A stretch of 64,000 nucleotides of DNA from Alnus glutinosa (Eukaryota > Streptophyta > Magnoliopsida > Fagales > Betulaceae). Below, piece by piece: positions 24,772 through 37,014 of the stretch; within the stretch, counting starts at the first letter, position 1, and each line of letters opens with the position of its first letter. The position numbers and the translations under genes were made by a program. The notes below the pieces were generated by a model. That model worked only from the letters and a program-made list of their open reading frames with translations. It was not told the origin of the DNA and did no database searches. Where the stretch lies: positions 35,690,620 through 35,754,619 of the forward strand of contig NC_084887.1 of assembly GCF_958979055.1 (NCBI RefSeq). Direction: 5' to 3'.

Positions 24772-26085
24772 TTGAGGGTAGTTAGAGCAATATAAAAGCA
24801 CACATACCTTTGTCATAATAACATTTCCATTTTTGTTCATAACGGCATTATATAGTTGTTTGAGTTGAAAAATATAAGCATGCCAATGAGAAATAATCCT
24901 GGAAGATTAAGATTTGTTACTGGACGATCAAGGTTCTTGCTTGCGATTATAAAAATGTCATTCATTTGAATCTAAACTTTGCAATGCAGTTTGCCAGTTT
25001 TTGTTCATAACTGCATTCACTTTGCTTCAAATTTACACAAAAGAAACTAGCCATTTTTTAAGTAAATCTTTTCTCGTTTTCAAAGGTAGGTATCCGAAGA
25101 GAATGTAAAACTTAAGACTGATAATTTTTAGCACGACCAGCAAGCCCGAAAAAAACTCAACCCGAAATTTACGGGTTATGATCGGAGAGCTTCACCCGTG
25201 TACTTAAATGGTTGAGTTAAAATTGACTTACATAGTTTTATATTCATGCCTCGACACAATCCAAACTTAACACGCAACATTTAAAACTAGTAATTTTTGA
25301 CATAACCAGGGAAACCAACACAAACCCAACGGGAAATTAACGAATTAAGATCGAAAGATTTAACTCGTTTAAATAAATAGATCGAATTAGAATTAACATA
25401 TATAGTTTTACATCTATGCCTTGACATGCTAACATGAATCGCCACCAAAACTAAAGAAGTTAGCCTAGTTATGTACCAGTTTTCCCTGCTCTTTACTCAG
25501 CTGCGAAAATGGAAAAAGGAATTCATATTTGAACAGCCGAACAGGGATTACTGATTAGTACATCAGAACCCATTCCATATCCAAGAGAGGGCGTGAAGCA
25601 AAAGGGAAGATTAAGCATTCGATGAGAAGTGAACATTCAAGCAAGAAGTGCTTCTACTCTTTAAAAAATAATTTAAAAAAAAAAAAGAAGAAGAATATAT
25701 CTCGAAACAACGTACGTCATTTCATTGTAGCTTTGTAGGTAATCTAGCAATACAGATTAATCAATTCCTCATATATATGATAATAACAATTACCACGGTG
25801 TCTACCAGCAAAATTGCTTCCCAGCAGGATTAAAATCCTAAAAGGCTATATCTTTGCATGAATGAGACTAATCCTCATTGTGACTGCCAAAATTGCATAA
25901 CTTCAATCCCATAGGTTTTTCTTTCTTTCTTCTTTCTTTTTTTTTTTTTTTTTTTTCCTCGAGCAACTTCCCTATAGTCACTGTATGGTAGCTTGCTCTC
26001 TTAATACAAGCAGGTAAATCATATGAACTGGGCACAACAAACAGGGCTTCTAGCAATTCTAGGCAATCTGTTTTCTGATAGGTAA
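24772..26085. other. Spacer downstream of the TBL gene
   Basis: It contains the likely TBL 3' untranslated region, then AT-rich DNA. Positions 25130-25450 include two related half-copies (AACCCGAAATTTACGGGTTA and a later AACGGGAAATTAACGAATTA stretch), an old duplicated repeat. No gene is recognised. Confidence 0.4.
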
Positions 26086-26700
26086 TATGAGCATTTTATT
26101 AATACAAGGAAAAACCCAAGTATACAGGAAATATAGAAAGAAATCCCTTAAAGAAGGGGGAAAAAATGATAGTGATGTCATGGAAAAGCTGGGTGTAACA
26201 CATGATTATGTGAATATGAACATAAACCCTGAAATGGAAACACAGCATTGCCTCGGCCAAACAAAAAAAATGTGCTTTACACTTCATAGAGTTGAACAAC
26301 AAAGGGAGAGCACAGGAGACTCCACTGCAAAATAAAAGGCATAAATGCCACACTACAAATGGTGAAATGCAATTAATTGTCAGTCCAAGGGCTCTCTTTT
26401 ATATACCACATTTCACTAGGTGGTAAATATGTACTCAAAAATTGCGACAAGCCTAAACGTGGAGAAGTTCCCCATACATGAATGAAACAATAGATAATTT
26501 ACAACTGGTAGGAGAACTAAAGGTCCATGGAAGGATTTGAGCATCAAAAGGCACCAAAAGCGCACTAAATTTGAGATTAAATTCCCTAGATCTAACCTTC
26601 ATCCCACCACCAGTCAACAAGGAAGCCAAACTTGATAAATATTCATTCCATGCATCAAACAATTTTAAGATATCAAGTGGTAATCAACTACTTCTAAGTA
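26086..26700 (-). mobile_element. LINE 3' end fragment
   Basis: On the minus strand the right-hand part reads into CTGTATACTTGGGTTTTTCC and TATTAATAAAATGCTCAT, a characteristic plant L1 3' tail. Upstream open frames (for example 26453-26662, minus) show no reverse transcriptase motif. A poly-T run lies at 25935-25957, some distance away. The 5' limit is uncertain. Confidence 0.4.
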
Positions 26701-28304
26701 TGGAAGCAATAGAAGGCATTTCTTCTTCGTCTCCAAAAGATATGTATTAGGCATTACACGCCATTTGTTAGTCTTGTATATTCAAAACTTAAATTTGAAA
26801 GATTAAGCATGTATCTGACAGCCAAAGTAGATAAATTGACTTACAAACAGGAAACACCACAAAACCATATTTTTCTCTAATGTCCATAGAAGAATGAACT
26901 ACTTCGGTATAATTCTTTGTTGTTTATGAACAAAATTACAAATGGTCAACACGAAAGAAATCAAAATTTTCAAATGAGTCAGAACAAAAATATGCAGACA
27001 GAATCCAATTTGGTTTGTGCAGTCATACAGAAAAATTGACTTGGGCAAAACAATATTACGTATGCGATATCTTTGCTACTTGGCCAGAAAATAAAAGTCT
27101 ATTCATAAAATTGACAACCCCGAGATATGATGCAAGAAGAGAAAGAGCCTATTCACATACTAATGATACTATAGAAGAGTGAAAAATCTGAGGAGGTATG
27201 GCTGATTAAAAAAAAAAAAAACCTACCCCAGATTCATGGAGTGAGATAGTGTTCATTAAAATAACACTTGCTATGTAGCAAAGTATTGGAGCTGAAAGAC
27301 TACAACAACAAGGTTATGTTTAGTACACAGAATGGCTATTTCATTAAAAAAATAAAAATAAACAAATAAAAAAGAAGAAGAAGAAGAATATCTTTTATTA
27401 GGAACGGAAGAATGTGAAATAGAATAATTTTGATGTTAGAATATATGATGAGTATCTAATGCTTGGAATTTGAGAGGAAAATCTATTCCTTAATTTAAAT
27501 AATAGTCATTCCCTCATGGGCAATGGGAATGGCTATTCCAACGCTATTTCATTTTACATTCTTCTAATTTCAATAAAACTATTTGTTTTCCTAATGGAAT
27601 AACCATTATGCGTACTAAACGTAACCTAAGGGAACAAATTGGTAAAATGATGAACAAAGGAAACAGACAAAGGTAAAACAAAAATGAGAAAATAATAGAT
27701 TGATGAAACAGGATCCACAAAGCTAAACCAAATGGGGTATAAGAGTAACATAGCTAACCCCCGTCCCTCGCTGCAGCAAAATTACCAAGTTAAAAGAAAA
27801 TTTCTCAAATTATTGAACAAAAAGTGATAAAAGCAGGTTACAATCATATGGAAAAGAACTATAGAAATTAGCTATAGGTGGCACATGAAAAATTAACACA
27901 TACCATCGAAGGTATCACATCCTAGAAAATGGCCCCAATACAAGAATCTAAACAAAAATTTAACCTTTTGATCTCCAAAGAACCATTAGAAATATCTTTT
28001 CGATTAGATATCACAATGTAATTATATACACTGAACATCCAAAGCAACAAAAAGAAATGCTTAGTAGTGTATGTAGGAGTAATTTTCCAATAATGTTCTG
28101 AATATGGCAGAATAAACTATCAATCTAAAACAAGATAGATAAAAAAATATCAGATTCAAAAACATAAATTGCAAATTTTGTAACTATGCTCTAAATAGCA
28201 CCATTTTTACCAACCTACATTAACACCAAAGGCACCACATTCATAAGAAGAAACCATATTTCAGATTAACACATAACAATGGCTTTGTAAATAGCTTTGG
28301 AACC
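26701..28304. other. Spacer downstream of the phosphodiesterase gene
   Basis: AT-rich, no coding signal. Part of the right end (about 28250-28304) is probably the 3' untranslated region of the minus-strand gene. An inverted pair (ACTATTTCATT... near 27320 and a matching ATTCC...ATAACCATT... stretch near 27590) suggests a small MITE from about 27310 to 27630. Confidence 0.35.
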
Positions 28305-28856
28305 TCATGCTTCTACTGAATTACCAAGCACAAAGGAGAATAGTTCGCGCACAGGCGAAAACTCCACCAACCCGATATCCATAGCATACCCAGTAACCGG
28401 CAACTTCAAGTCCCGCAAAACGCAGAATGCCTCGGCCATCCGAGTCCTCGGCACTTCCTGAGCAACCGCGCAATAAGGAATCCACGAGTCCTGGCGATAC
28501 TCCTCCCCAATTTCGATACCTTCCTTCCTCATTGCATCGCACAATTGCGACTGGAACTGAAGAAGCGACAACGAAGGCGTCGGCGAAAGAAAAAGCACAT
28601 TGTTGTCACTGGGAAGGCTTCCAATTGACGAGAAAGATAAAGGCAACGGTTCCTGCTTTGAAGCAAAGCTCCTGACAACGTTTTCCAGCTTCGCGGGGTC
28701 GATAAAGGCGCTGGAGAAGAGGGTGATATGTGGACGAGATTCGATCTCAATAAGTTGGGTGCTGATTTGGCGGCGAGCGAGTACGTTCCAGGCCTTCAAG
28801 ACCTGGTTTTCGAGGGCGGGATCGAAGTAAAGCTCTATAGCATAGCCTTGTGACAT
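28305..28856 (-). CDS. 2H phosphoesterase, RNA ligase/cyclic nucleotide phosphodiesterase-like
   Basis: A single-exon 183-aa protein of the 2H superfamily, whose members act on 2',3'-cyclic or 2'-5' phosphodiester bonds of RNA ends or ADP-ribose derivatives. The active site is normally two HxT motifs. The first is present (RPHITL, His 43 and Thr 45). At the second position the sequence is WIPYCAVAQ (125-133), so His and Thr are replaced by Tyr 128 and Ala 130. Tyr needs one base change from His (TAT against CAT). Length and fold pattern otherwise fit the plant family (YAIELYFDP start, internal LFLSPTPS, VEFSPVRELFSF end). The gene lies between the TBL and alpha-dioxygenase genes. Catalytic function is uncertain. 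The start follows the family N-terminus. Confidence 0.85.
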   Translation of the reverse strand: MSQGYAIELYFDPALENQVLKAWNVLARRQISTQLIEIESRPHITLFSSAFIDPAKLENVVRSFASKQEPLPLSFSSIGSLPSDNNVLFLSPTPSLSLLQFQSQLCDAMRKEGIEIGEEYRQDSWIPYCAVAQEVPRTRMAEAFCVLRDLKLPVTGYAMDIGLVEFSPVRELFSFVLGNSVEA

Positions 28857-29560
28857 TGCTACTGGAATTGAAATTCAGATAAGAAAACAGTGAATCAAAG
28901 AGAAAGGAGCACAACCCGAGACCCAGCCCGACAAAGGAAATTGGACAATCAAATTAGCCCACAAGTTAAAATCAAAACGCTGGACGTTTTAGCACAAATC
29001 TGCGAAAAGAAAGAAATACCCAGATGAGATTGAAAGCAAATGAGACCTAAGAAGAGAACAATATGTGAGATTCAAAGTAGCCAACGAAGGTAAAAATCAA
29101 AAACCCTAGAGATATAGTGCGAGAACACAAAGAAGAAGAAACACCCAGATGAAATTGAAGGTAAAAGAAGCCAAAGGAGCAGGAAATTTGGAGGAATAAA
29201 ATGGAGGTGAGATGAAAAATGGGCAATTGGAGAAAGGGAAACGAGAGAGACAGAGAGTTCAGAGGGGTGTTGGTGTGGGAATAGGAAATGGAAGAAACAA
29301 TCACATGTGAAACGGTGGGAGTAAAGTTTCAATCAGAAAGAGACAGGGGGAATAAAGGGAAAGAAATCAAAAGGTTTTTGCCTGGTACTGTGTTTTTGCG
29401 AGGTTTCCTAACAAAATTGCCTTCAATCATCACGGCGCCGATGGAGAGAGAGAGGGAGAGTTTGCTACGTGGGAGACCCTAACAAATTCTGTAGCTTAGG
29501 TGTGCCACGAATGGAGAGAGGTTAGGATCTGTCATCTGCGCTCAAAAACAAAAATCAAAA
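28857..29560. promoter_or_regulatory. Upstream region of the phosphodiesterase gene
   Basis: This is an AG-rich leader-like stretch on the plus strand (TC-rich on the gene strand), common in plant promoters and 5' leaders. Overlapping open frames on both strands here look like low-complexity artefacts. No specific binding site was established. Confidence 0.3.
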
Positions 29561-30149
29561 GGTTGACGTTCTCTCTCCATTTTCGTTCGTCTAAAAACGT
29601 TGAGTATTTTTAAGATTAAAAAAAAAAAAAAAAAAAATACTATAAAGGTGTTTCTGAGGTCAGATTTTAGTGGATTTAAAGTTTGTTTGGAACCTGAAAT
29701 GATTATTTTATTTTAAAAATAAATATCTATTATTGGATTGAAACATGATGGAATAAAATAGTTATTTTTATTCTTTAATTTTGTGACAATACATATCAAT
29801 TATTGGAATTGAACCAATTTTTTTAAAAAATAAAAAATAAAAACCTAACATTATTTCTTATTTTTGTAAAAAATAAAATCTGTATTGTAAAATCTTAATG
29901 GATGCCCGACCCACTCCATGCCATCAATGGTGGCCAACACCTTAATCCATGTATGTTTTGCTTTAAAATTGTGGGTCTAATGTTATCTTCTTTCCTAGAT
30001 AATGTCATTTGCACATAGTTCATCTTTATAATTTACCATTCAATTTAATTTAAAATGAATGCCATGAATAAGAAATATACGAAGGAGATGTGTAAATAAT
30101 ATTTTCTTTTCCAATTGTTAGGTTTTAAAGTTGACAAATTCAATGTTAA
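29561..30149. other. AT-rich spacer
   Basis: It has a poly-A run at 29619-29637 and inverted AATAACTATT-type words around 29700-29830 that suggest a decayed MITE. No gene is seen. Confidence 0.35.
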
Positions 30150-30631
30150 AACATGTTAACTTGTTAGGTTTAAATTTAGAGTTTGAGTCATTTTCAAGTG
30201 CGGATCAAGAAAAGGCTATAATTGAAGAACAAAAAGGCTTCGATCGTAACCTCGATTGTATCTCGTTCGATCAATTTAGTTCAACATAGTTCGATGTAAA
30301 ATTCGAGAGGCTATATCGCAAGTCGTTCAATCAAAGGTGATGAAGAATTTCAAATTTAAGTTCCATAAAGCTTTGATTGCAATGATGATTAGTCGTTCGA
30401 TCAAAATCAAGCCATATAAATTCTTCTACATAGCCTTTATTGCAAGGTTGATTGAACGATATATTCATAAATGTACAACCGAGAGACTCAATAACAGCTT
30501 TGATCGAACTTCGTTCAATCAAAGTTATGCAATCTCATGACACCATAACTCTTGTTCGATCAAACTTAACCTTCATTTTGATCTATGTAACTACAAGTAT
30601 TTTAATCCTAAACTTTCTTTGACTTAAGAAA
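30150..30631. repeat. Interspersed repeat with GTTCGATCAA words, copy 1
   Basis: It carries many TCGATC-containing words (CGTTCGATCAA, CGTTCAATCAAAG). An opening near GGATCAAGAAAAGGCT is shared with 62120-62180 (GTCAAGAAAAGGCTGG). Related stretches are at 33950-34450 and 62060-63410. It is probably a decayed LTR or other retroelement. It has no coding domain. Confidence 0.45.
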
Positions 30632-30931
30632 TGTAATGACCCGCCTTTTTCATAAAGGCATAAATGATTTTTTTTATTTATTTTTACACGTACCGTTATG
30701 ACATCACCAATGACGTCAACAAAATATAAATTAACAGCGGAATATATATAATTATTTACTAGATTAAAATATAGCCAACACTTCAGAACTTCTAATGAAA
30801 ATACCTCATATTATAAAAGCGAATGTAATTAGGTTATTACACATATGATAGTACTTGTACCACATAGGGCACGAATATAATACAACCAAAACAGCAAAAA
30901 GTATTATCATTTCAATACGACAAAAATATAA

Positions 30932-30936
<5 letters not shown>

Positions 30937-31018
<82 letters not shown>
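30937..31018. repeat. (TA)n microsatellite
   Basis: About 40 TA units. It produces artificial alternating Tyr-Ile open frames on both strands. Confidence 0.95.
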
Positions 31019-31020
<2 letters not shown>

Positions 31021-31435
31021 AAATAATATCACAATAGACTACTACATAGTAGTCCACAAAAATGGAGACAACACAATCTCAAAGCCTACTATCAGGATCC
31101 CCCTAACCCTCTGGAAAATCCTGATGTTCATCATCCTCGTAATCTGTATTAATTTATAATATGGGGAAAATAATAATACAAAAGAAAATACCTAAGTGAA
31201 TCAACTGTTTCCAATAATATGATGAATGCTGATTTATTTATAAAATGTAACATAATGTATTTAGCTTCAAGATTATATGTATATACCATTCATGTTCTAC
31301 AAGCATGAATTGAATATATGTATAATGGTAAAGCAATGATATGAAAGTTTTATATGCAATGTATTAATTATTCTTCTTTTGCACTCCTATCGTTATATGA
31401 TCAAAACTAGATCTAACCAAAACTAGGTCTAATTA

Positions 31436-32100
31436 AGGGATAATTGCACCATTAGTCCCTGTGGTATGCCATAATTATTTTTCACTCCCTATGGTTTAAA
31501 AAGTGCATGGGAGATCCTTGTGGACCTTGTGGTATGCAATAATTACAAATCGATCACTGGCGTCAAATTCTGTTAAAATTTTTAACAGATTTCGTCAAAT
31601 GTCACGTCAGCGCCACGTGTCGTCATCTTATTGGTAACACGTGGCGCTGGCATGTCCAATCTTAATAAAATAATATAAATTTATTAAAAAATAAATAAAA
31701 ATACTTATTTTTTTAAAAAAAAAGAAAAAAGAAAAAAAGAAAAATGGGGGCAAGGGGTGGCCGTGCGCCACCCCCAAAGGCTGCCTAGGGTGGCGCGCGG
31801 CCACCCCAGTGGGTGGCCGGGGGTGGCACAGCCACCCCAAGCCTGCCCTTTTTTCTTCTTTTTTTTTTTTTAAAAAAATAAGTTTATTTATTTATTTTTT
31901 AATATTTTTTTTTTATTAAGATGGACACGTGTCGCTAACGTGTAGGGCTAACAGATTTCGTCAAAATTGTGGACGGAAAATCGACCCAAGGAGTAAAACG
32001 TAATTATTGCATACCACAAGGACCTCTCATGAACTTTTTAAACCATAGGGAGTGAAAAATAATTATGGCATACCACAATGAACAACAGTGCAATTATCCC
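31436..32100. mobile_element. hAT-like MITE with GC-rich hairpin core
   Basis: The ends AGGGATAATTGCACCATTAG and, inverted, GTGCAATTATCCC match the element at 16499-17077. Flanks are TCTAATTA (31428-31435) and TCCAATTA (32101-32108), 7 of 8 bases identical. The core (31745-31850) is GC-rich, with GGGGTGGCC and GGCCACCCC words that can pair in several ways. It has inserted into the CCAAAACTAGG repeat region. Confidence 0.8.
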
Positions 32101-32759
32101 TCCAATTAATGCATTGAAGGAAGCTAAAACTAGGTTCATCTAGAAGCCAAAACTAGGTTCCACTCACTTAAAACTTATTCGTTTAATGGCTGATGAACAC
32201 CAAAACTAGGGTCCAACACATATTATTTATTAATGTTATGGAAGCCAAAACTAGGTTTCACTGGTAGGCCAAAACTAGGTTTCACCAGCTTTATTTAAGC
32301 ATTTTAATTAAACTAAAAAATATGCAAAATCACATGCACAAATAGATAAATAAAACAGTAAGCATGATATTAATGAAAAGTCCACCAACATCACCTCCAG
32401 TAAGTATACAGATACTTACAGTTCTCACTCAAAAGATAATCCTTCGTAACTGCACAATTATTTTTATGCATTAACTGATTAGTAATTGATACTAAATAAA
32501 CTTATTATTTTATTCGGTCATCATAACGGCTATAAATATAACCCTTTCTTATATTTATAAAATATCACTTTTTGGCAAATAAACATAGTATTTAAAATAT
32601 TGTTATTTTGTCTCTTTTAACTAAGGCGGAATAGCAGCATTAATTAATTAAATGCTAGATATTATTTAAAACATTTGGGCAATAAAACAGTGCTACTAAA
32701 AATCCTCTTTCCCTTTTAAACACACACACACACACAAAAATAAACATTTAACCAAAACA

Positions 32760-33232
32760 CCCCCCCCCCCCCCCTTTTTTTTTAGAACTAATCCTATTTC
32801 TTTCAACACACACACATACACATGCAACTCTTCCTCTCCAACTTTCTATTGTACCCACATAAACCACACATATCACTCTCACACTTCACAAACACTCAAT
32901 TGTTTCGACTCACAATCTCACCCATCACTCTTACTCTCTTTCGGCCGTACCACACAACACACCTACTTCGATTTCCACAAAATCTCCACACACCCAAGTA
33001 CTTTTCTTCTCTTCTTCCTTCTTTTCTTTTAAACATTCAAAAACTCATTCTCATACTGCCCTTCCAATGTCTAAAACCCACATATATTTTTCATCTTTTT
33101 CTTTTAAAATACCAAACTACACTCACGGTTTCATACACACTTACACTACATTCTTCTTCTTTTTATCAAACCTTCATCTTCCTTCTTCTAAACCACAAAC
33201 CAGAACATTACATCCACCAACAGCATGTTACA

Positions 33233-33264
<32 letters not shown>
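32760..33264. repeat. Low-complexity C/A-rich region with poly-C and (CA)n tracts
   Basis: It opens with a run of about 15 C followed by poly-T, then CT- and CA-rich DNA, and ends in (AC)n at about 33238-33263. The 149-codon plus frame here is a composition artefact. Confidence 0.75.
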
Positions 33265-33949
33265 TACATAAACATACTATATCATAAATAGAAGTTATTC
33301 TAATTATTCATTATTCAAACATAAACATAAACTAAGTTTATAACTTACTGGTTTGCTGTTCTACAAACTATAAGTCCCTTAAAATTGCTCCAAAAACAAT
33401 CCACGCCAAGGAAAAGAGCTGTTGTCCAAAATACCATATTTTTTAGTTCAAAAACAGAGGTTGCTTTGGCTGGTTTCTCTACTGGTTTACAGGTGTTTGG
33501 GAGAAGTTTATGGCTTCATTCTTAGTTCTATACGTGGTGGAAATAGGAGAGAGTTATCAGGACTTGAAATGAGAGATTTAGCAACTCTAAAAACATGAAT
33601 AACAAGAATCACTCGAGTAGCATTTCCACCCAAAATTTCTAACTTCCCATTGGTGTAGCAACCGAACCCATGCATTCTTATATAATGACCTTGAAGGGAC
33701 TGGATCAAAATAGCAAGAAACTACTCAATGGCTGGATTGAGGGCAGCTATCTTCAAGTAATAAATGATGGAATAAAAATCTTATTTAATCTTTTATTATC
33801 TTATCTTTAATTAACTAAACTTTTGTTTGAACTAAACTTAGTAATTAAGCTAACCAGATGAGTTTTAATCTACTGTAACTATCTTCAGTGAATGGGTTTG
33901 AAGATATTTTAATTTTTTCACCGTCCTTCATCACTTACACGAACATTGC

Positions 33950-34450
33950 GTCACTCTGCAGTTGAAAGTCGCTCGATCGACTTCGATTTAGAACGAAGAC
34001 GCTCAAGCGATTATTTAATCGATATATCGGTCGTCGCTCAATCGAATTTATATTCGATCAATCGACTTCAATCTAATGTCGCTCGATCGAATGTAGAATC
34101 GATCGATCGGCGTTGATTGATCTTGAATTCGTTCAACTCTTTATCAAGATCTTTTGTAAAAAGTCAATGGTTAAAATTATCAATCTTAACACATGTGCGT
34201 ATAAATTCATATTTATGAATTAATAATTAAGCATGCGATTCTCTCGAATATTACAAGAAACTATGTTTTCTTTCCAGCTATATAAGTTTAATGACCTAAG
34301 ATTTTCATAAGGTCATGAAAGCTATTTTTCCTTATATTTGGAGATTCTTAAACAACTTTGAGCTTAAACCTTGAAATCTCTCATTGTCTATCATTGTTCT
34401 AACTACAGAAAAACCTTAATGCACTAGAGTTTTAGGTTGTAGCAGGCAAA
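33950..34450. repeat. Interspersed repeat with GCTCGATCGA words, copy 2
   Basis: CGCTCGATCGA and TCGATCAATCGACTTC words recur between 33970 and 34110. A later part (ATAAGTTTAATGACCTAAGATTTTC, then TCTCATTGTC and CACTAGAGTTTTAGG) is mirrored at 63235-63400 (TATAAGCCAAGATTTTCG, TCTATTGTCC, CACAGAAGCTCCGGG). It is a probable retroelement remnant without coding sequence. Confidence 0.45.
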
Positions 34451-34748
34451 GTTATTTGTAAAGGTAATTATTGTAAAAGAAGGAATGTGATTCTGGTGTC
34501 ATTGCGGTAGAAGGTGAATGTATCGTTTGTTGGGGTTGCAAGCTGAATGCTGGGTTACAAGGGTTTTTGTAAGTTGAATAGTTTGTGTTGTAATGTTACA
34601 AACATGGTTTTTTTTTTTACCACTTTCAAAAGTATTTTGATGTTTGACATTAAGACATTGATGAGTTTTTATGAGAAAAAGAAGAAAAAAGAAATTAACT
34701 TTAAATCAATTTTTATGGTTTTAATATTGGGTTTTAACAGAGATTTTA

Positions 34749-35110
34749 AGGATAATTGCATCAATGGTCCATGGGGTTGGCCTAAATTACGAATTACTCC
34801 ATGTGGTAATATAATTACAAATTATTCCATGTGGTAATATAATTACAACTCACTCCCCGAACCCGTTTCCTGTCCACCAAGTAAACAAAGTCTGTTAGTA
34901 GATTACAATACAAATGATATTTAGAGGTTGTCTCACTATTTATATGACGTGGCAAACTAATGGATTTTATTAACTTGGTGGACGAAAAACGGGTTTAGGG
35001 AGTAATTCATAATTATAGTTTACCACAAGGACCCTCCATGAACTTTTTGTACCACAAGAAGTGATTCGTAATTTAGGCTAGCCCCAAGGACCAATAGTGT
35101 AATTATCCCA
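34749..35110. mobile_element. hAT-like MITE with 8-bp target duplication
   Basis: This 362-bp element has ends AGGATAATTGCATCAATGG and, inverted, CCAATAGTGTAATTATCCCA. The perfect duplication AGATTTTA is at 34741-34748 and 35111-35118. A short internal piece (ATTACCA... words at 34795-34845) is repeated in tandem. It belongs to the same terminal family as 16499 and 31436 but lacks the GC-rich core. Confidence 0.85.
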
Positions 35111-35118
35111 AGATTTTA

Positions 35119-37014
35119 TGGCATTTGACCATTGGACCAATAACAAATGTTTTTGACGTTATGACCATTTGGTCATTAATATTTTTATGACCAAATGATT
35201 TTCTATGAAATCTTGTTCTCATATTGTTTTTAATTGTCTTTAACAAATGGAAATGGTCATTGGCTTTATATATATATATATTTTACATGATATTGTTCCA
35301 AAAAAGATTATGAGATTATTTACACAAAATGAATATCAAAGGGTTGTTTTATTTGGTTTTCGTTCTTAGAAGTATGTCTGTAACGAAGATAGATGCTATA
35401 GTCTAATCCTGGGAAGTTGCGTGTCAAGGGATCCAATCACACCGAGTTATATACTCCGGAAGATACGAATCAACCTTTAAGTGATACTAATTTATTTCAA
35501 CAAGAATTTTGTGTACCATTCAAAATTATTTCCAACAATTTGTAACAAAAATCTTCTGCGGTTGATACATTTGGGATTGGATGACCTCAAAGTAGTTTAT
35601 CTTCTGATAAGTTCTTCAAAAGTTTATACTTTGTTACCAAAATCTTGTGTTCATTTATTTTCTACTTACTTTGATCTTGGTAGTGTTACCGGTGGTGTTT
35701 AGCTTAATCATTATTTTGTTTGGCAATCTGAATTGAGATAGGATTGGGATAATTTATGTTTTATTAATCTCAGGGTTAAAAAAGAATTTGCCCCCATCAT
35801 GTTTATTTAGTATATATTATCGGATTATCCTATTTATTAATTTATCACCTATTCAAAAAAGTTACGTGAATAAGAAAAAATATATTTAATTATTTAATTA
35901 ATATTCTTACAATATCATAGAGACTCCACTCCTGTATATAATGGTCCAATAGCTCTAGTTAATTTCCTCCTATGAGAAAATAGATTTGAGAGGAGGAGGG
36001 AGCATATACTTTATTTGTAAGTGTTCTCTGACCAGATCAACAATTTTGGCCTCCCCGTTACGCATCCGTCCATCTACTTTTGTGTTATGCCGTTCATCTC
36101 CTCCCTGGCTGCTGCTGCTGTTTGCTGGTTGTGTTTTTTATTTGAATAAGAATTTTCTTCTCTTTAGATTTGCCATCATGAGCGATCTATGAGATGAAGG
36201 TTAGTCAAGTGTGAGGGATTATCTCTCACGACCTAGATAGTTCGATGCGAGGGATAACTCTCACGGCCGGTTTAATTAAATTTTTAGGATATTTGGCTAC
36301 CATTGGCTTAGATCTAGTCTGCTCGGAGCAAACTTGCTCTTTAATTTTTTTTGTATATGGGTTATCGAAAGATGAAAGTCATAAATAACACTTTATTGTA
36401 AGAATTTGTTTGTATCTATGACTATGTAATATTATAGCATGCGGTTATGATTTTGCAAAACTTTATGCTTTGTGATGTAACTTGTAATAAGCTTTATGCT
36501 CGTAATCTTCGATCAACGAAATACTCAAATCTTTTGTTTAAAAATAAAAAATAAAAAATAAAAACTCTAGTTTCCTCATATAATTATTTGGATGAAAGAC
36601 ACATTAGTTAGTAGGAATCCAAAGGTTACTCTTTATAATAAGGGAAAAAAAAAACCATTAAATAGAGAGAGAGGGATAATAAGTATTAAAGTGGTGTTAA
36701 ATAGTGTCACAAAAGGCTTATAAATATATTATTAAGATATGATAAGTATTAAGTGGTGTTAAATAGTTGAACAAATTTTTTTTCTTAAAAAAAAAGTGTA
36801 ACAAAAGGCATATAAATATCTTTTTTTTTTAAAAAAAAAAAAATTGTCATAAATATCGAGGTATATGTATAAGATTATATAAATCAACTATAATCTGTCT
36901 CATTTAATTAAACATATTATACTCTTCAATCATAATTCATTCATTTTTTTTTTAATTTATATTGAATTCGGTCGTGTAAAAAATTTTCAATTTTTCTGCC
37001 TTATCTAATACTAC
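35119..37014. other. Intergenic DNA, possible LINE tail
   Basis: No gene is recognised. Between about 35986 and 36570 the plus strand resembles a retroelement tail: T-rich untranslated-like sequence ending in AATAAAAAATAAAAAATAAA. Evidence is weak. Confidence 0.3.

Larger units (their letters stand above)
30632..33790 (+). mobile_element. LTR-like region starting TGTAATGACCCG, with nested MITE
   Basis: It begins TGTAATGACCCGCC, a Gypsy-LTR-like start, and runs into AT-rich DNA. Within it the word CCAAAACTAGG recurs seven times or so in close variants between 31402 and 32284, a pattern interrupted by the MITE at 31436-32100. No gag, protease, reverse transcriptase or integrase motif was seen. 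The right limit is approximate and the assignment is an inference from the start sequence. Confidence 0.35.

Noticed and set aside
28427-28830. Open frames opposite and alongside the 2H phosphoesterase
   Set aside because: Shadows of the real gene; no domain, and the gene frame matches a known family throughout.
30806-31057. Tyr-Ile repeat open frames
   Set aside because: Translation of a (TA)n microsatellite.
32822-33271. 149-codon plus-strand open frame
   Set aside because: Built from C/A/T-rich low-complexity DNA ending in a (CA)n tract; no domain, and a composition artefact is the simplest reading.
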